NCBI RefSeq assembly: GCF_018417635.1
Contig: NZ_CP071007.1
Location: forward strand, 4,836,501-4,900,500
Direction: 5' to 3'
DNA length: 64,000 bases
From: Pseudomonas sp. SORT22
GTDB taxonomy: Bacteria; Pseudomonadota; Gammaproteobacteria; Pseudomonadales; Pseudomonadaceae
Below are positions 1-11,999 of this stretch, piece after piece (the stretch's first letter is position 1; every line of letters begins with the position of its first letter). Below the pieces are notes generated by a model. The model was not told the origin of the DNA and ran no database searches. It was given only the letters and a program-made list of their open reading frames with translations. A program made the translations under genes and the position numbers.

Positions 1-629
1 TTGTACTTGACCCGCATGGCCCACTGGCTGACCGGCCAGTTGTACCAGATGCCGCCAACCCAGTTACCCACCTGCGAGCCGCAGAACGCCAGGTTCTGGA
101 AGTCGCAGGGGAAGCTGTTGAAGTCCTCGCCTTCACCGAAACGGCCGACCTTGATATCCAGGGCGCCATCGAAATATTTCTGTTTGACCCACATCTGCGT
201 CAGGCGCCAGGTCTGGCCACGGCCCCAGACTTCCTGCACCGAACTGAACTGGCCGGCACGCGGGTCGCTGATGCGGTCGTTGGACAGGTTGCGCCCGCTA
301 CGCTCGGTGATCGCCAGCTTGAACTCGGCATCGTGCCAGCCGAAGATCTTCTCCAGATCCAGGTGCGCACCGAGCGCGAACTGGTCGCTGTAACGGGCAG
401 TCTTGTCGTCGTTGTAGCCACCATTGAGGTTACCGGCCACCTCGCCGACGTAATCGAGGGTGAAGTCGTAGCCCTTCTCCAGCAATTCGGTGCGGGTGCC
501 GCCCCAGTCGCCGCTCATCCATTTCGACTCCGGGGCAAAGGCGCCGGCCGCCTGCGCCCCGCAACTGACGCCCAGGGCCGCCAGCAGGGTCAGCGGCGCC
601 AGCGGCTTGATACGCTTGAAGTGATCCAT
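1..629 (-). CDS. oprB: Carbohydrate porin OprB, 3' end cut by window edge
   Basis: Outer-membrane porin that lets glucose and related sugars into the periplasm. The translation opens with a signal peptide (about residues 1-26, ending in SCGAQA), followed by the OprB N-terminal pattern ESKWMSGDWGGTRTEL. Only 209 codons are present; the gene runs off the left edge, so most of the beta-barrel (family length about 430-450 residues) is not seen. The start has an AAGGG ribosome site and lies 54 bases after gtsD on the same strand, so it is probably the last gene of the gts operon. It supplies sugar to the binding protein GtsA. Confidence 0.93.
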   Translation of the reverse strand, partial: MDHFKRIKPLAPLTLLAALGVSCGAQAAGAFAPESKWMSGDWGGTRTELLEKGYDFTLDYVGEVAGNLNGGYNDDKTARYSDQFALGAHLDLEKIFGWHDAEFKLAITERSGRNLSNDRISDPRAGQFSSVQEVWGRGQTWRLTQMWVKQKYFDGALDIKVGRFGEGEDFNSFPCDFQNLAFCGSQVGNWVGGIWYNWPVSQWAMRVKY

Positions 630-683
630 CCCTTGTTTCCTCGTTTTATTGTTCTCGATGGGTTTCTACGTTCTATAACGAAT

Positions 684-1838
<1,155 letters not shown>

Positions 1839-1843
1839 TGTGT

Positions 1844-2689
1844 TTACCCCTTGACCGCGCCGGCCGTGAGCCCGCGCAGGAAATACTTGCCAGCCAGCAC
1901 ATAGACCAACAGGGTCGGTAACCCGGCGATCATCGCCGCCGCCATGTCGACGTTGTATTCCTTGACCCCGGTACTGGTGTTGACCAGGTTGTTCAGGGCC
2001 ACGGTGATCGGTTGCGCATCGCCACTGGCGAACACCACGCCGAAGAGAAAGTCGTTCCAGATCTGGGTGAACTGCCAGATCAGGCAGACCATGATGATCG
2101 GCACCGACATCGGCAGCAGGATGCGCCCGAAGATGGTGAAGAACCCCGCGCCATCGAGCCGCGCCGCGCGCACCAGCGCCTCCGGCACGCTGCAGTAGTA
2201 GTTGCGGAAAAACAGCGTGGTAAAGGCCAGCCCGTAGACGATATGCACCAGCACCAGGCCGCTGGTGGTGCTGGCCAGGCCCAGCTTGCCTAGGGTGAAC
2301 GAGGCCGGCAGCAGCACGGTCTGGAACGGCAGGAAGCAGCCGAACAACAGCAATCCGAAGAACAGCTGCGAGCCCCTGAAGCGCCACATCGACAGCACGT
2401 AACCGTTCAACGCACCGAGCAGGGTCGAGATCACCACCGCCGGCACGGTGATCTTCACCGAGTTCCAGAAGTAGCCGCCGACCGTATCCCAGGCCTTGAT
2501 CCAGCCGATGCCGGTGATTACCTCGGGCCAGCTCAGCAGGTTGCCGGTACGGATGTCCTCCGGCGACTTGAAGCTGGTCAGCAGCATCACGACCAGCGGG
2601 ATCAGGTACAGCGCGCAGGCCAGGATCAGGGTCGAGTAAATCGCCAGGCGGCTGAAACTCAACGAGCGGGGAGCGAGGGACCTAGTCAT
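1844..2689 (-). CDS. gtsC: Glucose ABC importer, inner-membrane permease GtsC (MalG type)
   Basis: One of two membrane subunits of the glucose importer. The 281-residue protein has six predicted membrane segments, with hydrophobic stretches near residues 15-37, 80-100, 110-132, 142-162, 190-210 and 245-265. The EAA-loop pattern EALVRAARLDGAGFFTIFGR, which contacts the ATPase, lies near residue 190. Its start overlaps the end of gtsB by eight bases, implying coupled translation, and gtsD follows after five bases. Together with GtsB it forms the channel that receives sugar from GtsA. Confidence 0.95.
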   Translation of the reverse strand: MTRSLAPRSLSFSRLAIYSTLILACALYLIPLVVMLLTSFKSPEDIRTGNLLSWPEVITGIGWIKAWDTVGGYFWNSVKITVPAVVISTLLGALNGYVLSMWRFRGSQLFFGLLLFGCFLPFQTVLLPASFTLGKLGLASTTSGLVLVHIVYGLAFTTLFFRNYYCSVPEALVRAARLDGAGFFTIFGRILLPMSVPIIMVCLIWQFTQIWNDFLFGVVFASGDAQPITVALNNLVNTSTGVKEYNVDMAAAMIAGLPTLLVYVLAGKYFLRGLTAGAVKG

Positions 2690-3590
2690 GGCGCTTGTTC
2701 CTCAGTTCCGAATACAGGTAAGGCACCAGGATCGACAGGATCGCGCCGAGCATCAGGATCGCGCTGGCCGAGCCCATGCCCATCTGCCCGCGGCTGAAGG
2801 TGAAGGAGTACATGAACATCGCCGGCAGGTCCGAGGCATAGCCCGGGCCGCCTGCGGTCATCGCCGCGACCAGGTCGAAGCTCTTGATGGCGATGTGCGC
2901 AAGGATCATCAGCGCGCTGAAAAACACCGGGCGCAAACTCGGTAAAACGATACGCAGGTAGATGCTCGGCAGGCTGGCGCCATCGACCTGCGCGGCGCGG
3001 ATGATCGACTGATCGACGCCGCGCAGGCCGGCCAGGAACAGCGCCATGACAAAGCCCGAGGCCTGCCACACGGCGGCGATCACCAGGCAGTAGACGACCC
3101 GGTCGGGGTCCACCAGCCAGTCCAGGCGAAAGCCTTCCCAGCCCCAGTCGCGAAGCATCTTGTCCAGGCCCAGGCCGGGGTTGAGCAGCCACTTCCAGGC
3201 GGTGCCGGTGACGATCATCGACAGCGCCATGGGGTACAGGTAAATGGTGCGAATGAAGCCTTCGCGGCGGATGCGCTGGTCGAGCAGCACCGCCAGCAGC
3301 ACGCCGATCACCAGGCTGATGGCGATGAACATGCCGCCGAACAGCAGCAGGTTCTTGCTCGCCACCCACCAGCGGTCGTTCTCCATCAGCCGTGCGTACT
3401 GCGCAAGGCCCACCCATTTGTAGCTGGGCATGAAGCTTGAGTTGGTGAAGGACAGGACGAAGGTCCAGAGGATGTAGCCGTAAAAGCCCACCAGGACGAT
3501 CAGCATGCTTGGCGCCAGCACCAGTTTCGGTAACCAGCGCTGCAGGGCGTCCAGGGGTGAGGCCTTGTTGAGTGTGGCAACAGTGCTCAT
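2682..3590 (-). CDS. gtsB: Glucose ABC importer, inner-membrane permease GtsB (MalF type)
   Basis: Partner permease of GtsC. The 302-residue product has an N-terminal cytoplasmic stretch, a first membrane segment near residues 22-45 and five more, and an EAA loop near residue 210 (SIIRAAQVDGASLPSIYLR). Size and loop are those of MalF/UgpA-type subunits without the large periplasmic loop of enteric MalF. It is separated from gtsA by 89 bases that hold a REP hairpin, and overlaps gtsC by eight bases. The hairpin could help keep gtsA message more abundant than the permease message; that is inference. Confidence 0.95.
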   Translation of the reverse strand: MSTVATLNKASPLDALQRWLPKLVLAPSMLIVLVGFYGYILWTFVLSFTNSSFMPSYKWVGLAQYARLMENDRWWVASKNLLLFGGMFIAISLVIGVLLAVLLDQRIRREGFIRTIYLYPMALSMIVTGTAWKWLLNPGLGLDKMLRDWGWEGFRLDWLVDPDRVVYCLVIAAVWQASGFVMALFLAGLRGVDQSIIRAAQVDGASLPSIYLRIVLPSLRPVFFSALMILAHIAIKSFDLVAAMTAGGPGYASDLPAMFMYSFTFSRGQMGMGSASAILMLGAILSILVPYLYSELRNKRHD

Positions 3591-3623
3591 CAGGATATCT
3601 CGTGTGGAGGCAATCGCGGGTAT

Positions 3624-3671
3624 TGTGGGAGCGGGCTTGCCCCGCGAAGGGCCCGAAAGGCCGCCCCCACA
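3624..3671. repeat. REP hairpin between gtsA and gtsB
   Basis: Outer arms TGTGGG and CCCACA enclose the Pseudomonas REP core GAGCGGGCTTGCCCCGCG. It lies inside the gts operon between the binding-protein gene and the permease genes. Such intercistronic hairpins often stabilise the upstream message, which would suit the need for excess binding protein. Confidence 0.8.
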
Positions 3672-3679
3672 TCAGCCCA

Positions 3680-4939
3680 TCACTTGGCCGACTTGATCGC
3701 CGAACTCAGCTGCTTGACCGCTGTCGCCGGGTCGGCTTTGGGGTCGTTGAAGAAGTTGGTGACGACATCGAAGATCGCCCCCTGCACCGCCAGCGAAGTC
3801 GCCATGTTGTGGGCCATGCTCGGTTGCAGGCCGTCGCCTTTTTCCGCTTCCTTGAAGTCCACCGCCGACTTTTGCGTACAGGCGTCGAACTGGCTCATGT
3901 CCATGTCCTGGCGTACCGGCAGGGAGCCCTTGTTCTGGTTGAACACGGTCTGGAACTGCGGCTCCAGGGCGACCTTGGCCAGGTCGTTCTGAGCCTTGAT
4001 GTCGTCCTCGTTCTTGAGCTTGAACATCGCCAGTGAGTCGATGTTGTAGGCAAAGCTGCCCTGGGTACCGGGGAAGGCCACGCACTGGTAGTCCTTGCCC
4101 GCCACCTTGCCGGCGGCGGTCCACTCGCTCTTGGCCCAGTCGCCCATGATCTGCATGCCGGCCTTGCCGTTGATGACCTCGGCGGCGGCAATGTTCCAGT
4201 CACGCCCGGCGCGGTTGGGGTCCATGTAGGTGCCCAGGCGTTGCAGGGTCTTGAATACCTCGACCATCTTCTCGCCGGTCAGGGTGCTTTCATCCAGTTC
4301 GACAAAGGCTTGGTGATAACCCTGGGGCCCGAGAATGCTCAGCACCAGGTCTTCGAAGACCGTGCTGTCCTGCCACGGCTGGCCGCCATGGGCCAGCGGG
4401 ATGAAACCGGCCGCCTTGAGCTTGTCGGCGGCAACGAACAGCTCATCGAGGGTAGTCGGCACCTTGGCCCCGGCCTTGTCGAACACCTGCGGGTTGATCC
4501 ACAGCCAGTTGACCCGGTGAATGTTCACCGGCACCGCCACATAGTGGCCGTCGTACTGCATGATCTGCGCGACTTTCTTCGGCAGCAGGGCATCCCAGTT
4601 GTTGGCCTTGGCGACATCGTCGAGTTCTGTGAGCAGGCCCAGCGCACCCCATTCCTGGATGTCCGGCCCCTTGATCTGGGCAGCGCCCGGCGGGTTGCCG
4701 GCCACGGCGCGGCTTTTCAATACGGTCATGGCCGCGGCGCCACCGCCACCGGCGACGGCGTTGTCCTTCCAGGTGAAGCCGTCTTTCTCGACTTGTTCCT
4801 TGAGGGTTTTCACCGCTGCGGCTTCACCACCGGAAGTCCACCAGTGAGTGACTTCAACGGTACCGTTGGCGGCAATTGCACTGAGGGGCAACAAGGAGGC
4901 GAGGGAAATGACAGCGGCGAGGCGATTGATCGCATTCAT
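3680..4939 (-). CDS. gtsA: Periplasmic glucose-binding protein GtsA
   Basis: Substrate-binding component of the glucose ABC importer. From the chosen ATG the product is 419 residues with a signal peptide ([20 protein letters not shown], cleavage likely after AIA) followed by [18 protein letters not shown], the start of a family-1 extracellular sugar-binding protein. The open frame extends 26 codons upstream ([11 protein letters not shown]...), but that stretch is basic and unlike a signal peptide, so I reject it. The leader between gtrS and gtsA is 145 bases. Tryptophan-rich segments ([24 protein letters not shown]) fit an aromatic sugar pocket. Expression is expected to depend on the neighbouring GltR/GtrS pair. 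Confidence 0.95.
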   Translation of the reverse strand: MNAINRLAAVISLASLLPLSAIAANGTVEVTHWWTSGGEAAAVKTLKEQVEKDGFTWKDNAVAGGGGAAAMTVLKSRAVAGNPPGAAQIKGPDIQEWGALGLLTELDDVAKANNWDALLPKKVAQIMQYDGHYVAVPVNIHRVNWLWINPQVFDKAGAKVPTTLDELFVAADKLKAAGFIPLAHGGQPWQDSTVFEDLVLSILGPQGYHQAFVELDESTLTGEKMVEVFKTLQRLGTYMDPNRAGRDWNIAAAEVINGKAGMQIMGDWAKSEWTAAGKVAGKDYQCVAFPGTQGSFAYNIDSLAMFKLKNEDDIKAQNDLAKVALEPQFQTVFNQNKGSLPVRQDMDMSQFDACTQKSAVDFKEAEKGDGLQPSMAHNMATSLAVQGAIFDVVTNFFNDPKADPATAVKQLSSAIKSAK

Positions 4940-5043
4940 CGAGAGAAACCTTTTCTTGTTGTTATGCAGGTGCAAGTCGTGGTGCTTGCGCTTGCATCGG
5001 AGTCTAACCAGCGGCACGGGGGCTGCAGGTAACGAAGGGATGC

Positions 5044-5071
5044 GCGAATGTCACCAGTTGGTGACATTCGC
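5044..5071. promoter_or_regulatory. 28-base perfect palindrome between gtrS and gtsA
   Basis: Arms GCGAATGTCACCA and TGGTGACATTCGC are exact reverse complements around a two-base centre (GT). It starts 13 bases past the gtrS stop and lies about 105 bases upstream of the gtsA start. There is no U-run after it on either strand, so it is either a rho-independent-like stem lacking a tail or an operator. GltR/GtrS control of gtsA makes an operator plausible; this is inference. Confidence 0.6.
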
Positions 5072-5084
5072 CTGAATGAGGGTG

Positions 5085-6542
5085 TCAGTCATTGCTGCGC
5101 GGCAGGCTCAAGGTCACCCGCAGGCCCCCTTCACGCAGGTTGCGCAGGCTCACCTCGCCGCCGTGGCTGTGGGCGATGTTGCGCGCAATACCCAGGCCCA
5201 GGCCATAGCCCTGCTGCTGCCCGGCCAGGCGAAAGTGCGGCTCGAACACCTGCTCCTGGCGCTGCTCGGGCACGCCCGGGCCTTCGTCATCGACCTGCAG
5301 GACGAAGCCGCTGTCGCTGTCGATGATGCGCAGGTGGGCGCGCTCGCCGTACTTCAAGGCGTTGTCGATCAGGTTGCCGATGCAGCGTTTGAGCGCCAGC
5401 GGCTTGCCCGGATACGGCGCCAGGGCCCGGCCTTCGAGGGTGATCTGGCCACTGCCCAGGTACGGCTCGACCAGGCATTCGAGCACCTGATTGAGGTCGA
5501 TTCGCTCGATGTTCTCGTGGATGTCGGTGTCCTTCACGCACTGCAGCGCGCCCTTGACCAGCATCTCCAGCTCATCGAGGTCGCGGCCGAACTTGGCCTG
5601 CAACTGCTCGTCATCGAGCAGCTCGACCCGCAAGCGCAAACGGGTGATCGGTGTGCGCAGGTCGTGGGAGATGGCGCTGAACAACTGGCTGCGCTCGGTC
5701 AGGTAGCGGCTGATGCGTTCGCGCATGGCGTTGAAGGCGCGGCCCACCTCCTCCACTTCGCTGCCGCCACCTTCGGTTACCGGCTCGACATCAGCGCCCA
5801 GCGACATCTCCCGCGCAGCCAGGGCCAGGCGCTTGAGCGGGCGACTCTGCCAGTGCACCAGCAGGCCGATGAACAGCAGCAGGAACGAACTGGTGAGGAC
5901 GATGAACCACAGCTGCTGGCTGGGCAGACCCTGCTCTTCGAGGCTGGTATAGGGCTCGGGCAGCAGCGAGGCAATGTACAGCCATTCGTCTTCGGCGAGG
6001 TGGATCTGGGTCACCAGCACCGGCGGGTTGATCGGCTCCAGGGTCAGCGCATAGTGGGCCCAGGAGCGCGGCAGCTCATCGAGTTTCAGGCCGCTGTTGA
6101 AGATTCGCAGGTCTTGCGGGCTGACGAACTGGATGGAAATTTCCAGCTGCGCCCCCAGGCGCTGGTGCAGCACCTCGCCGACGGCATCGATCACCGCGGC
6201 CTTGCGCGGCGTGGCGGGCAGTACCTGCATGTCCAGGGGTTTATCGTTGAGGGACACGACGAAACGGGTGCCGCCCATGCTGCGCAACTGGTCGAGCACC
6301 ATCGGCCGGTACGCGACCGGCAGCGAACGAAAATAACTGACGCTGGCACTCATCGAATGGGCCAGGCTACGGGCGCTGGCAACCAGGCCTTGCATCTGGC
6401 TGGCGCGCAGTTGCGACAGCCAGATCAGGCTCGAGAGCGCTTGCGCCAGCAGCACTACCAGCAAGGTCAACAGCAGCATGCGCCCCAGCAGCGAGCGCGG
6501 CAGCGGCAGGCGCCAGCGCCCGTCAGTGCGCAGGCGCAACAT
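5085..6542 (-). CDS. gtrS: Sensor histidine kinase GtrS for the glucose regulon
   Basis: Inner-membrane kinase that phosphorylates GltR; in Pseudomonas it senses 2-ketogluconate or 6-phosphogluconate. The 485-residue product has membrane segments near residues 20-42 and 180-203 around a periplasmic domain, a HAMP region, the H-box AISHDLRTPITRLRLR, an N-box IGNLIDNALKYGER, and G boxes VDDEGPGVPE and GYGLGLGIARNI. I chose ATG at MLRLRTDG, seven codons inside the longest frame, because this length is typical; the other start MVTCWRPM would only lengthen the overlap with gltR. Its start overlaps the gltR end by 20 bases, so the two are co-translated. Confidence 0.92.
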   Translation of the reverse strand: MLRLRTDGRWRLPLPRSLLGRMLLLTLLVVLLAQALSSLIWLSQLRASQMQGLVASARSLAHSMSASVSYFRSLPVAYRPMVLDQLRSMGGTRFVVSLNDKPLDMQVLPATPRKAAVIDAVGEVLHQRLGAQLEISIQFVSPQDLRIFNSGLKLDELPRSWAHYALTLEPINPPVLVTQIHLAEDEWLYIASLLPEPYTSLEEQGLPSQQLWFIVLTSSFLLLFIGLLVHWQSRPLKRLALAAREMSLGADVEPVTEGGGSEVEEVGRAFNAMRERISRYLTERSQLFSAISHDLRTPITRLRLRVELLDDEQLQAKFGRDLDELEMLVKGALQCVKDTDIHENIERIDLNQVLECLVEPYLGSGQITLEGRALAPYPGKPLALKRCIGNLIDNALKYGERAHLRIIDSDSGFVLQVDDEGPGVPEQRQEQVFEPHFRLAGQQQGYGLGLGIARNIAHSHGGEVSLRNLREGGLRVTLSLPRSND

Positions 6543-7239
6543 TGGCCGCCAGCAAGTAACCACTGCCGCGCACGGTACGAATCAAGCGTGGCGGCTTTTC
6601 GGTGTCACGCAGGCGCTGGCGCAGGCGGCTGACCGCCATGTCGACGATGCGGTCCAGCGGCATCGGCTCGCGGCCACGGGTGGCGTTGCCGATGGTGTCG
6701 CGGTCGAGGATCTGTTGCGGGTGATCGAGGAACAGCTTGAGCAAGGCAAAATCGGCGCCGGACAGAATCACCTCTTCACCGTCGCGGTGGAACAGCCGAT
6801 GGCTGATGGTATCCAGGCGCCAGTCATCGAAGGCCAGCACGTCACCGCCACTGCGCTCCTGGCCAAAACCGGCACGGCGCAGCAACGCCTTGATCCGCGC
6901 CTGCAGTTCGCGCGGGCTGAAGGGTTTGCCCAGGTAATCATCGGCGCCCAGTTCCAGGCCGATAACCCGGTCGGCTTCGTCGGAGCTGGCAGTGAGCATG
7001 ATGATCGGCACCTGCGCCAGGCGCGGATGCTGGCGCACCCAGCGACACAGGCTGAAGCCATCTTCGTCGGGCAGCATCACGTCGAGGATCACCAGGTCGC
7101 AGTCGCTGGCGTCCAGGGCCTGGCGAAAGCCACGGCCGTCGGCCACCGCCTGGACGCTGAAACCGGCGCGGCTCAGGTAGGCCTGCAGCAGTTCACGGAT
7201 GTCCTGGTCGTCGTCGACCATCAGTATCGACTTGCTCAC
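6523..7239 (-). CDS. gltR: OmpR-family response regulator GltR
   Basis: DNA-binding response regulator controlling glucose transport genes. The 238-residue protein has a receiver domain with acidic pocket DDDQD near residues 9-13 and phosphoacceptor Asp53 in LVILDVMLPDEDG, a KPF switch near residue 106, and a C-terminal winged helix ending in RLRQRLRDTEKPPRLIRTVRGSGY-like sequence (OmpR type). It starts 22 bases after the glk stop and overlaps gtrS, so it sits in an edd-glk-gltR-gtrS transcription unit. That ties sensing to the Entner-Doudoroff enzymes and to HexR control. Confidence 0.93.
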   Translation of the reverse strand: MSKSILMVDDDQDIRELLQAYLSRAGFSVQAVADGRGFRQALDASDCDLVILDVMLPDEDGFSLCRWVRQHPRLAQVPIIMLTASSDEADRVIGLELGADDYLGKPFSPRELQARIKALLRRAGFGQERSGGDVLAFDDWRLDTISHRLFHRDGEEVILSGADFALLKLFLDHPQQILDRDTIGNATRGREPMPLDRIVDMAVSRLRQRLRDTEKPPRLIRTVRGSGYLLAANVAPAH

Positions 7240-7261
7240 GAATCACTCCTTGCTCCACCGC

Positions 7262-8211
7262 TCAACCGGCTTGTTGCAACGCCACGCCAGCCCCGAGCAA
7301 GCCGGAGAATTCGGCGGTCACCAACCATACCGGGACATCCTTGAAGTAGCCACTCATGCAGCCCTTGTCGGCAAAACTGGCGGCAAAGCCGCTGGCCAGG
7401 AACAGCTCGGCAAAGCGCGGAATGATGCCGCCGACGATAAACACCCCGCCTCGCGCGCCAAGAGTCAGCACGTTGTTGCCCGCCACCCGGCCAAGGAACC
7501 GGCAGAACTGCTCGATCACCGCCAGGGCAACCGGCTCACCGGCCAGCGCCGCGTCGGTGATCGCCGCCGGGCTCTGCAATGGCGCAGGCTGGCCATCGAG
7601 GGCGCAGATGGCCTGGTACAAGCGCAACAGGCCGCCGCCGCTGAGCACGGTCTCGGCGCTGACATGGCCGATTTCGTTGGCGATCTGCTGATGTATCTGC
7701 GCTTCGCGGGCATTGCCCACCGGCAGGTCGACATGCCCGCCCTCGCCCGGCAGCGCCATCCAGCGCTCGTCACCCAGGCTCAGCAAAGTGCCGACGCCAA
7801 GGCCGGTGCCCGGGCCGATCACCAGCGCCGGGCGGCCTGGATCCGGCGCGCCTTGGCAGACACTGCGGTACTCGCCCGCCTGCAGGCGGGTCATGCCCAG
7901 GGCCATGGCAGTGAAATCGTTGATCAGCAGCAAGCGCTCGACCTGCAAGGTGTTGCAGAACGCCTCGCGGCTGAGGCGCCAGTGGTTGTTGGTAAAGCGA
8001 AACTCGTCGCCATCGACCGGCCCGGCCACCGCCAGGCACACTGCGCCCAGCTCGCCGCGGGCCAGGCCCTGGGCGGCCAGATAAGCGCCGATGGCCTGTT
8101 CCGGGCTGGTGTAGTCGGCCGTGGCAAAGACCTGCACGGCGTGCATGCGGTTGTCTTCCCAAAGGGCAAAGCGTGCATTGGTGCCGCCGATATCGCCGAC
8201 CAGTGCACGCT

Positions 8212-8215
<4 letters not shown>
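7262..8215 (-). CDS. glk: Glucokinase
   Basis: Phosphorylates intracellular glucose to glucose-6-phosphate with ATP, feeding the Entner-Doudoroff route. The 317-residue product begins [16 protein letters not shown], with the phosphate-binding loop GDIGGTN at residues 7-13, the likely catalytic base Asp100 in [12 protein letters not shown], and GPGTGLGVG near residue 128. Length matches bacterial Glk. The open frame extends 31 codons upstream, but that part lies inside edd in another frame. The chosen ATG overlaps the edd stop by four bases (ATGA), the usual sign of translational coupling. Confidence 0.96.
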
Positions 8216-10038
<1,823 letters not shown>

Positions 10039-10161
10039 GTACTGGACTCCAGGCTATCGGTGGTTGCGACCTCTGCGGCGGTTTCCCTTATCAACGATCG
10101 CGGCCTAGGCTCAAGGGCAGGGGCGATGCGTTGCGGGAGGGACGGTTTGGCCGATCGCTCG

Positions 10162-10176
10162 TTGTAGATTGAATAA
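10162..10176. promoter_or_regulatory. Possible second, imperfect HexR site near edd
   Basis: TTGT, seven bases, then ATAA instead of ACAA. It lies about 125 bases upstream of the edd start and would suit the edd promoter, but one base breaks the consensus, so this is a weak call. Confidence 0.3.
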
Positions 10177-10223
10177 AATATTGCCAGCAAAAAGGCTTGT
10201 TTTCTATTTTTTTACGAATAATC

Positions 10224-10238
10224 TTGTAATTCCAACAA
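10224..10238. promoter_or_regulatory. HexR operator between edd and gap-1
   Basis: TTGTAATTCCAACAA fits the HexR consensus TTGT-N7/8-ACAA known for the zwf, edd and gap-1 promoters of P. putida. A possible gap-1 promoter (TTGCCA at 10181, TATTTT at 10205, spacer 18) would place the site just downstream of the transcription start, where a bound repressor would block it. Confidence 0.75.
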
Positions 10239-10307
10239 CAAAATCAGATGCAGTGAAGCAAAACTTCAATTGCCACGGGCTTCACCCGGTCTGCCAGAGG
10301 TAGCTCC

Positions 10308-11309
10308 ATGACCCTTCGTATCGCAATCAATGGCTTTGGCCGCATCGGCCGCAACATCCTTCGCGCACTCTATACCCAAGGCTACCGTCAGGACCTGCAG
10401 GTCGTCGCCATCAACGACCTGGGCGACAGCGCGATTAATGCCCATCTGCTCAAATACGACAGCGTCCACGGCAGCTTTGCTGCCACGGTTGAATCCGATC
10501 ACGAGAGTATTACCGTCAACGGCGACCGCATCGCCGTCAGCGCCATCCGCAACCCGGCGGAATTGCCGTGGAAAGCCGAGGCCATCGATGTGGTGTTCGA
10601 ATGCACCGGGTTATTCACCGAACGCGCCAAGGCCGCCGCCCATCTTACTGCTGGGGCCGGCAAAGTCATTATCTCGGCGCCGGCCAAGGGCGCGGATGCC
10701 ACCGTGGTGTACGGGGTCAACCATGACATCCTGCGCCCTTCGCACCAGATCATCTCCAGCGCTTCGTGCACCACCAACTGCCTGGCGCCGCTGGCCCAGG
10801 TGCTGCACCGCGAGTTCGGCATCGAGCAGGGGCTGATGACCACCATCCACGCCTATACCAACGACCAGAGCCTCACTGACGTTTACCACAGCGACCCGTA
10901 CCGCGCCCGTGCGGCAACCCAGTCGATGATCCCGAGCAAGACCGGCGCCGCCGAAGCCGTGGGCCTGGTGCTGCCGGAACTGGCCGGCAAGCTCACCGGC
11001 ATGGCCGTGCGGGTGCCGGTGATCAACGTGTCGCTGGTCGACCTTACCGTCAATCTTGAGCGCGAGGCCACGGCCGAGGCCGTCAACGCGCTGTTCAAGG
11101 AGGCCAGCCGGCACTCCAAGGTACTGGGCTACAACAGCCTGCCGCTGGTGTCCTGCGACTTCAACCACAACCCGCTGTCGTCGATTTTCGACGCCAACCA
11201 CACCCGCGCCAACGGGCGCATGCTCAAGGTACTGGCCTGGTACGACAACGAATGGGGCTTCTCCAACCGCATGCTGGATAACTGCCTGGCACTGTGCAAC
11301 GCCCGCTAG
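10308..11309 (+). CDS. gap: Glyceraldehyde-3-phosphate dehydrogenase, type I (gap-1)
   Basis: Oxidises glyceraldehyde-3-phosphate with NAD and phosphate. The 333-residue product has the NAD-binding start [16 protein letters not shown], catalytic Cys154 in [15 protein letters not shown], the partner His in [10 protein letters not shown], and the C-terminal [14 protein letters not shown]. It is divergent from edd and shares the HexR operator, so the lower glycolytic step is controlled together with the Entner-Doudoroff enzymes. Ribosome site GAGGTAG lies before the ATG. Pseudomonads usually have a second GAPDH gene elsewhere; this is the glucose-regulated one by context. Confidence 0.96.
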   Translation: MTLRIAINGFGRIGRNILRALYTQGYRQDLQVVAINDLGDSAINAHLLKYDSVHGSFAATVESDHESITVNGDRIAVSAIRNPAELPWKAEAIDVVFECTGLFTERAKAAAHLTAGAGKVIISAPAKGADATVVYGVNHDILRPSHQIISSASCTTNCLAPLAQVLHREFGIEQGLMTTIHAYTNDQSLTDVYHSDPYRARAATQSMIPSKTGAAEAVGLVLPELAGKLTGMAVRVPVINVSLVDLTVNLEREATAEAVNALFKEASRHSKVLGYNSLPLVSCDFNHNPLSSIFDANHTRANGRMLKVLAWYDNEWGFSNRMLDNCLALCNAR

Positions 11310-11349
11310 GATCACAACCTCGCAGGAGGCAGTACTTGACCAAAGCGTT

Positions 11350-11368
11350 GATGATAAGCATTATCATT
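11350..11368. promoter_or_regulatory. Fur box upstream of the ECF sigma gene
   Basis: GATGATAAGCATTATCATT closely matches the 19-base Fur consensus GATAATGATAATCATTATC and is a near-perfect palindrome. It lies 26 bases before the GTG start of the sigma gene, so iron-loaded Fur should shut the heme block off. Confidence 0.88.
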
Positions 11369-11393
11369 CGCCACGCCATGGTCGGGTACCGCT

Positions 11394-11906
11394 GTGAGTC
11401 AGTCCCAGTTCAACGTCGTTTTCCTCGCCCAGCGGGTCAGCCTGCTGCGCACCCTGCAGCGCATGGTGGATAACCCCAGCACTGCCGAAGACCTGTTGCA
11501 GGAGACTTACCTGCGGGTTACCCGTGCCCTTGGCGAACGCCCCATCGAGCACCTGGAACCCTTCGTTTTCCAGACTGCGCGCAACCTCGCCCTTGATCAC
11601 TTGCGCGCGCGCCGGGCGCAGTCGCGCAACCTGGTCGAGGACGTGCCCGAGCAAATTCTGCACAACGTCGCCGCGCCCAGCAGCAGCGCCGAAGACGCCG
11701 CCCACGCCGAACAACTGCTCAAGCGCCTGAGCGTCAGCCTCGCCCAGTTGACCGAGCGCCAGCAACGCATCTTCATCCTCAGCCGCCTGCACGGCGCCAG
11801 TTACCTGGAAATCGCCGAACAGTTGAAAGTGTCGGCGAGCACGGTTCAGAAGGAACTGAAACTGATCATGGCCATCTGTGTAGGGGTAGCCGACCGGCTG
11901 AAGTAA
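11394..11906 (+). CDS. ECF sigma factor, FecI type (iron/heme signalling)
   Basis: Extracytoplasmic-function sigma factor that directs RNA polymerase to the downstream receptor gene. The 170-residue protein has a region-2 block (TAEDLLQETYLRVTRAL, then FQTARNLALDHLRARRAQSR) near residues 24-80 and a region-4 helix-turn-helix (LTERQQRIFILSRLHGASYLEIAEQLKVSASTVQKEL) near 118-160, the FecI/FpvI/HxuI subfamily pattern. The start is GTG with a weak ribosome site. A Fur box sits just upstream. With the FecR-type gene and TonB receptor behind it, it forms a cell-surface signalling set resembling HxuI-HxuR-HxuA of P. aeruginosa. The symbol is not certain, so I leave it blank. Confidence 0.92.
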   Translation: MSQSQFNVVFLAQRVSLLRTLQRMVDNPSTAEDLLQETYLRVTRALGERPIEHLEPFVFQTARNLALDHLRARRAQSRNLVEDVPEQILHNVAAPSSSAEDAAHAEQLLKRLSVSLAQLTERQQRIFILSRLHGASYLEIAEQLKVSASTVQKELKLIMAICVGVADRLK

Positions 11907-11999
11907 ACAGCCCGTCGTGGATCGCAGCTAAAACCTTGCCATCCCCATGGATACCCCGGATCATTCGCAAAAAGCGCCAGCCCCGCCAAGGACCCACCC

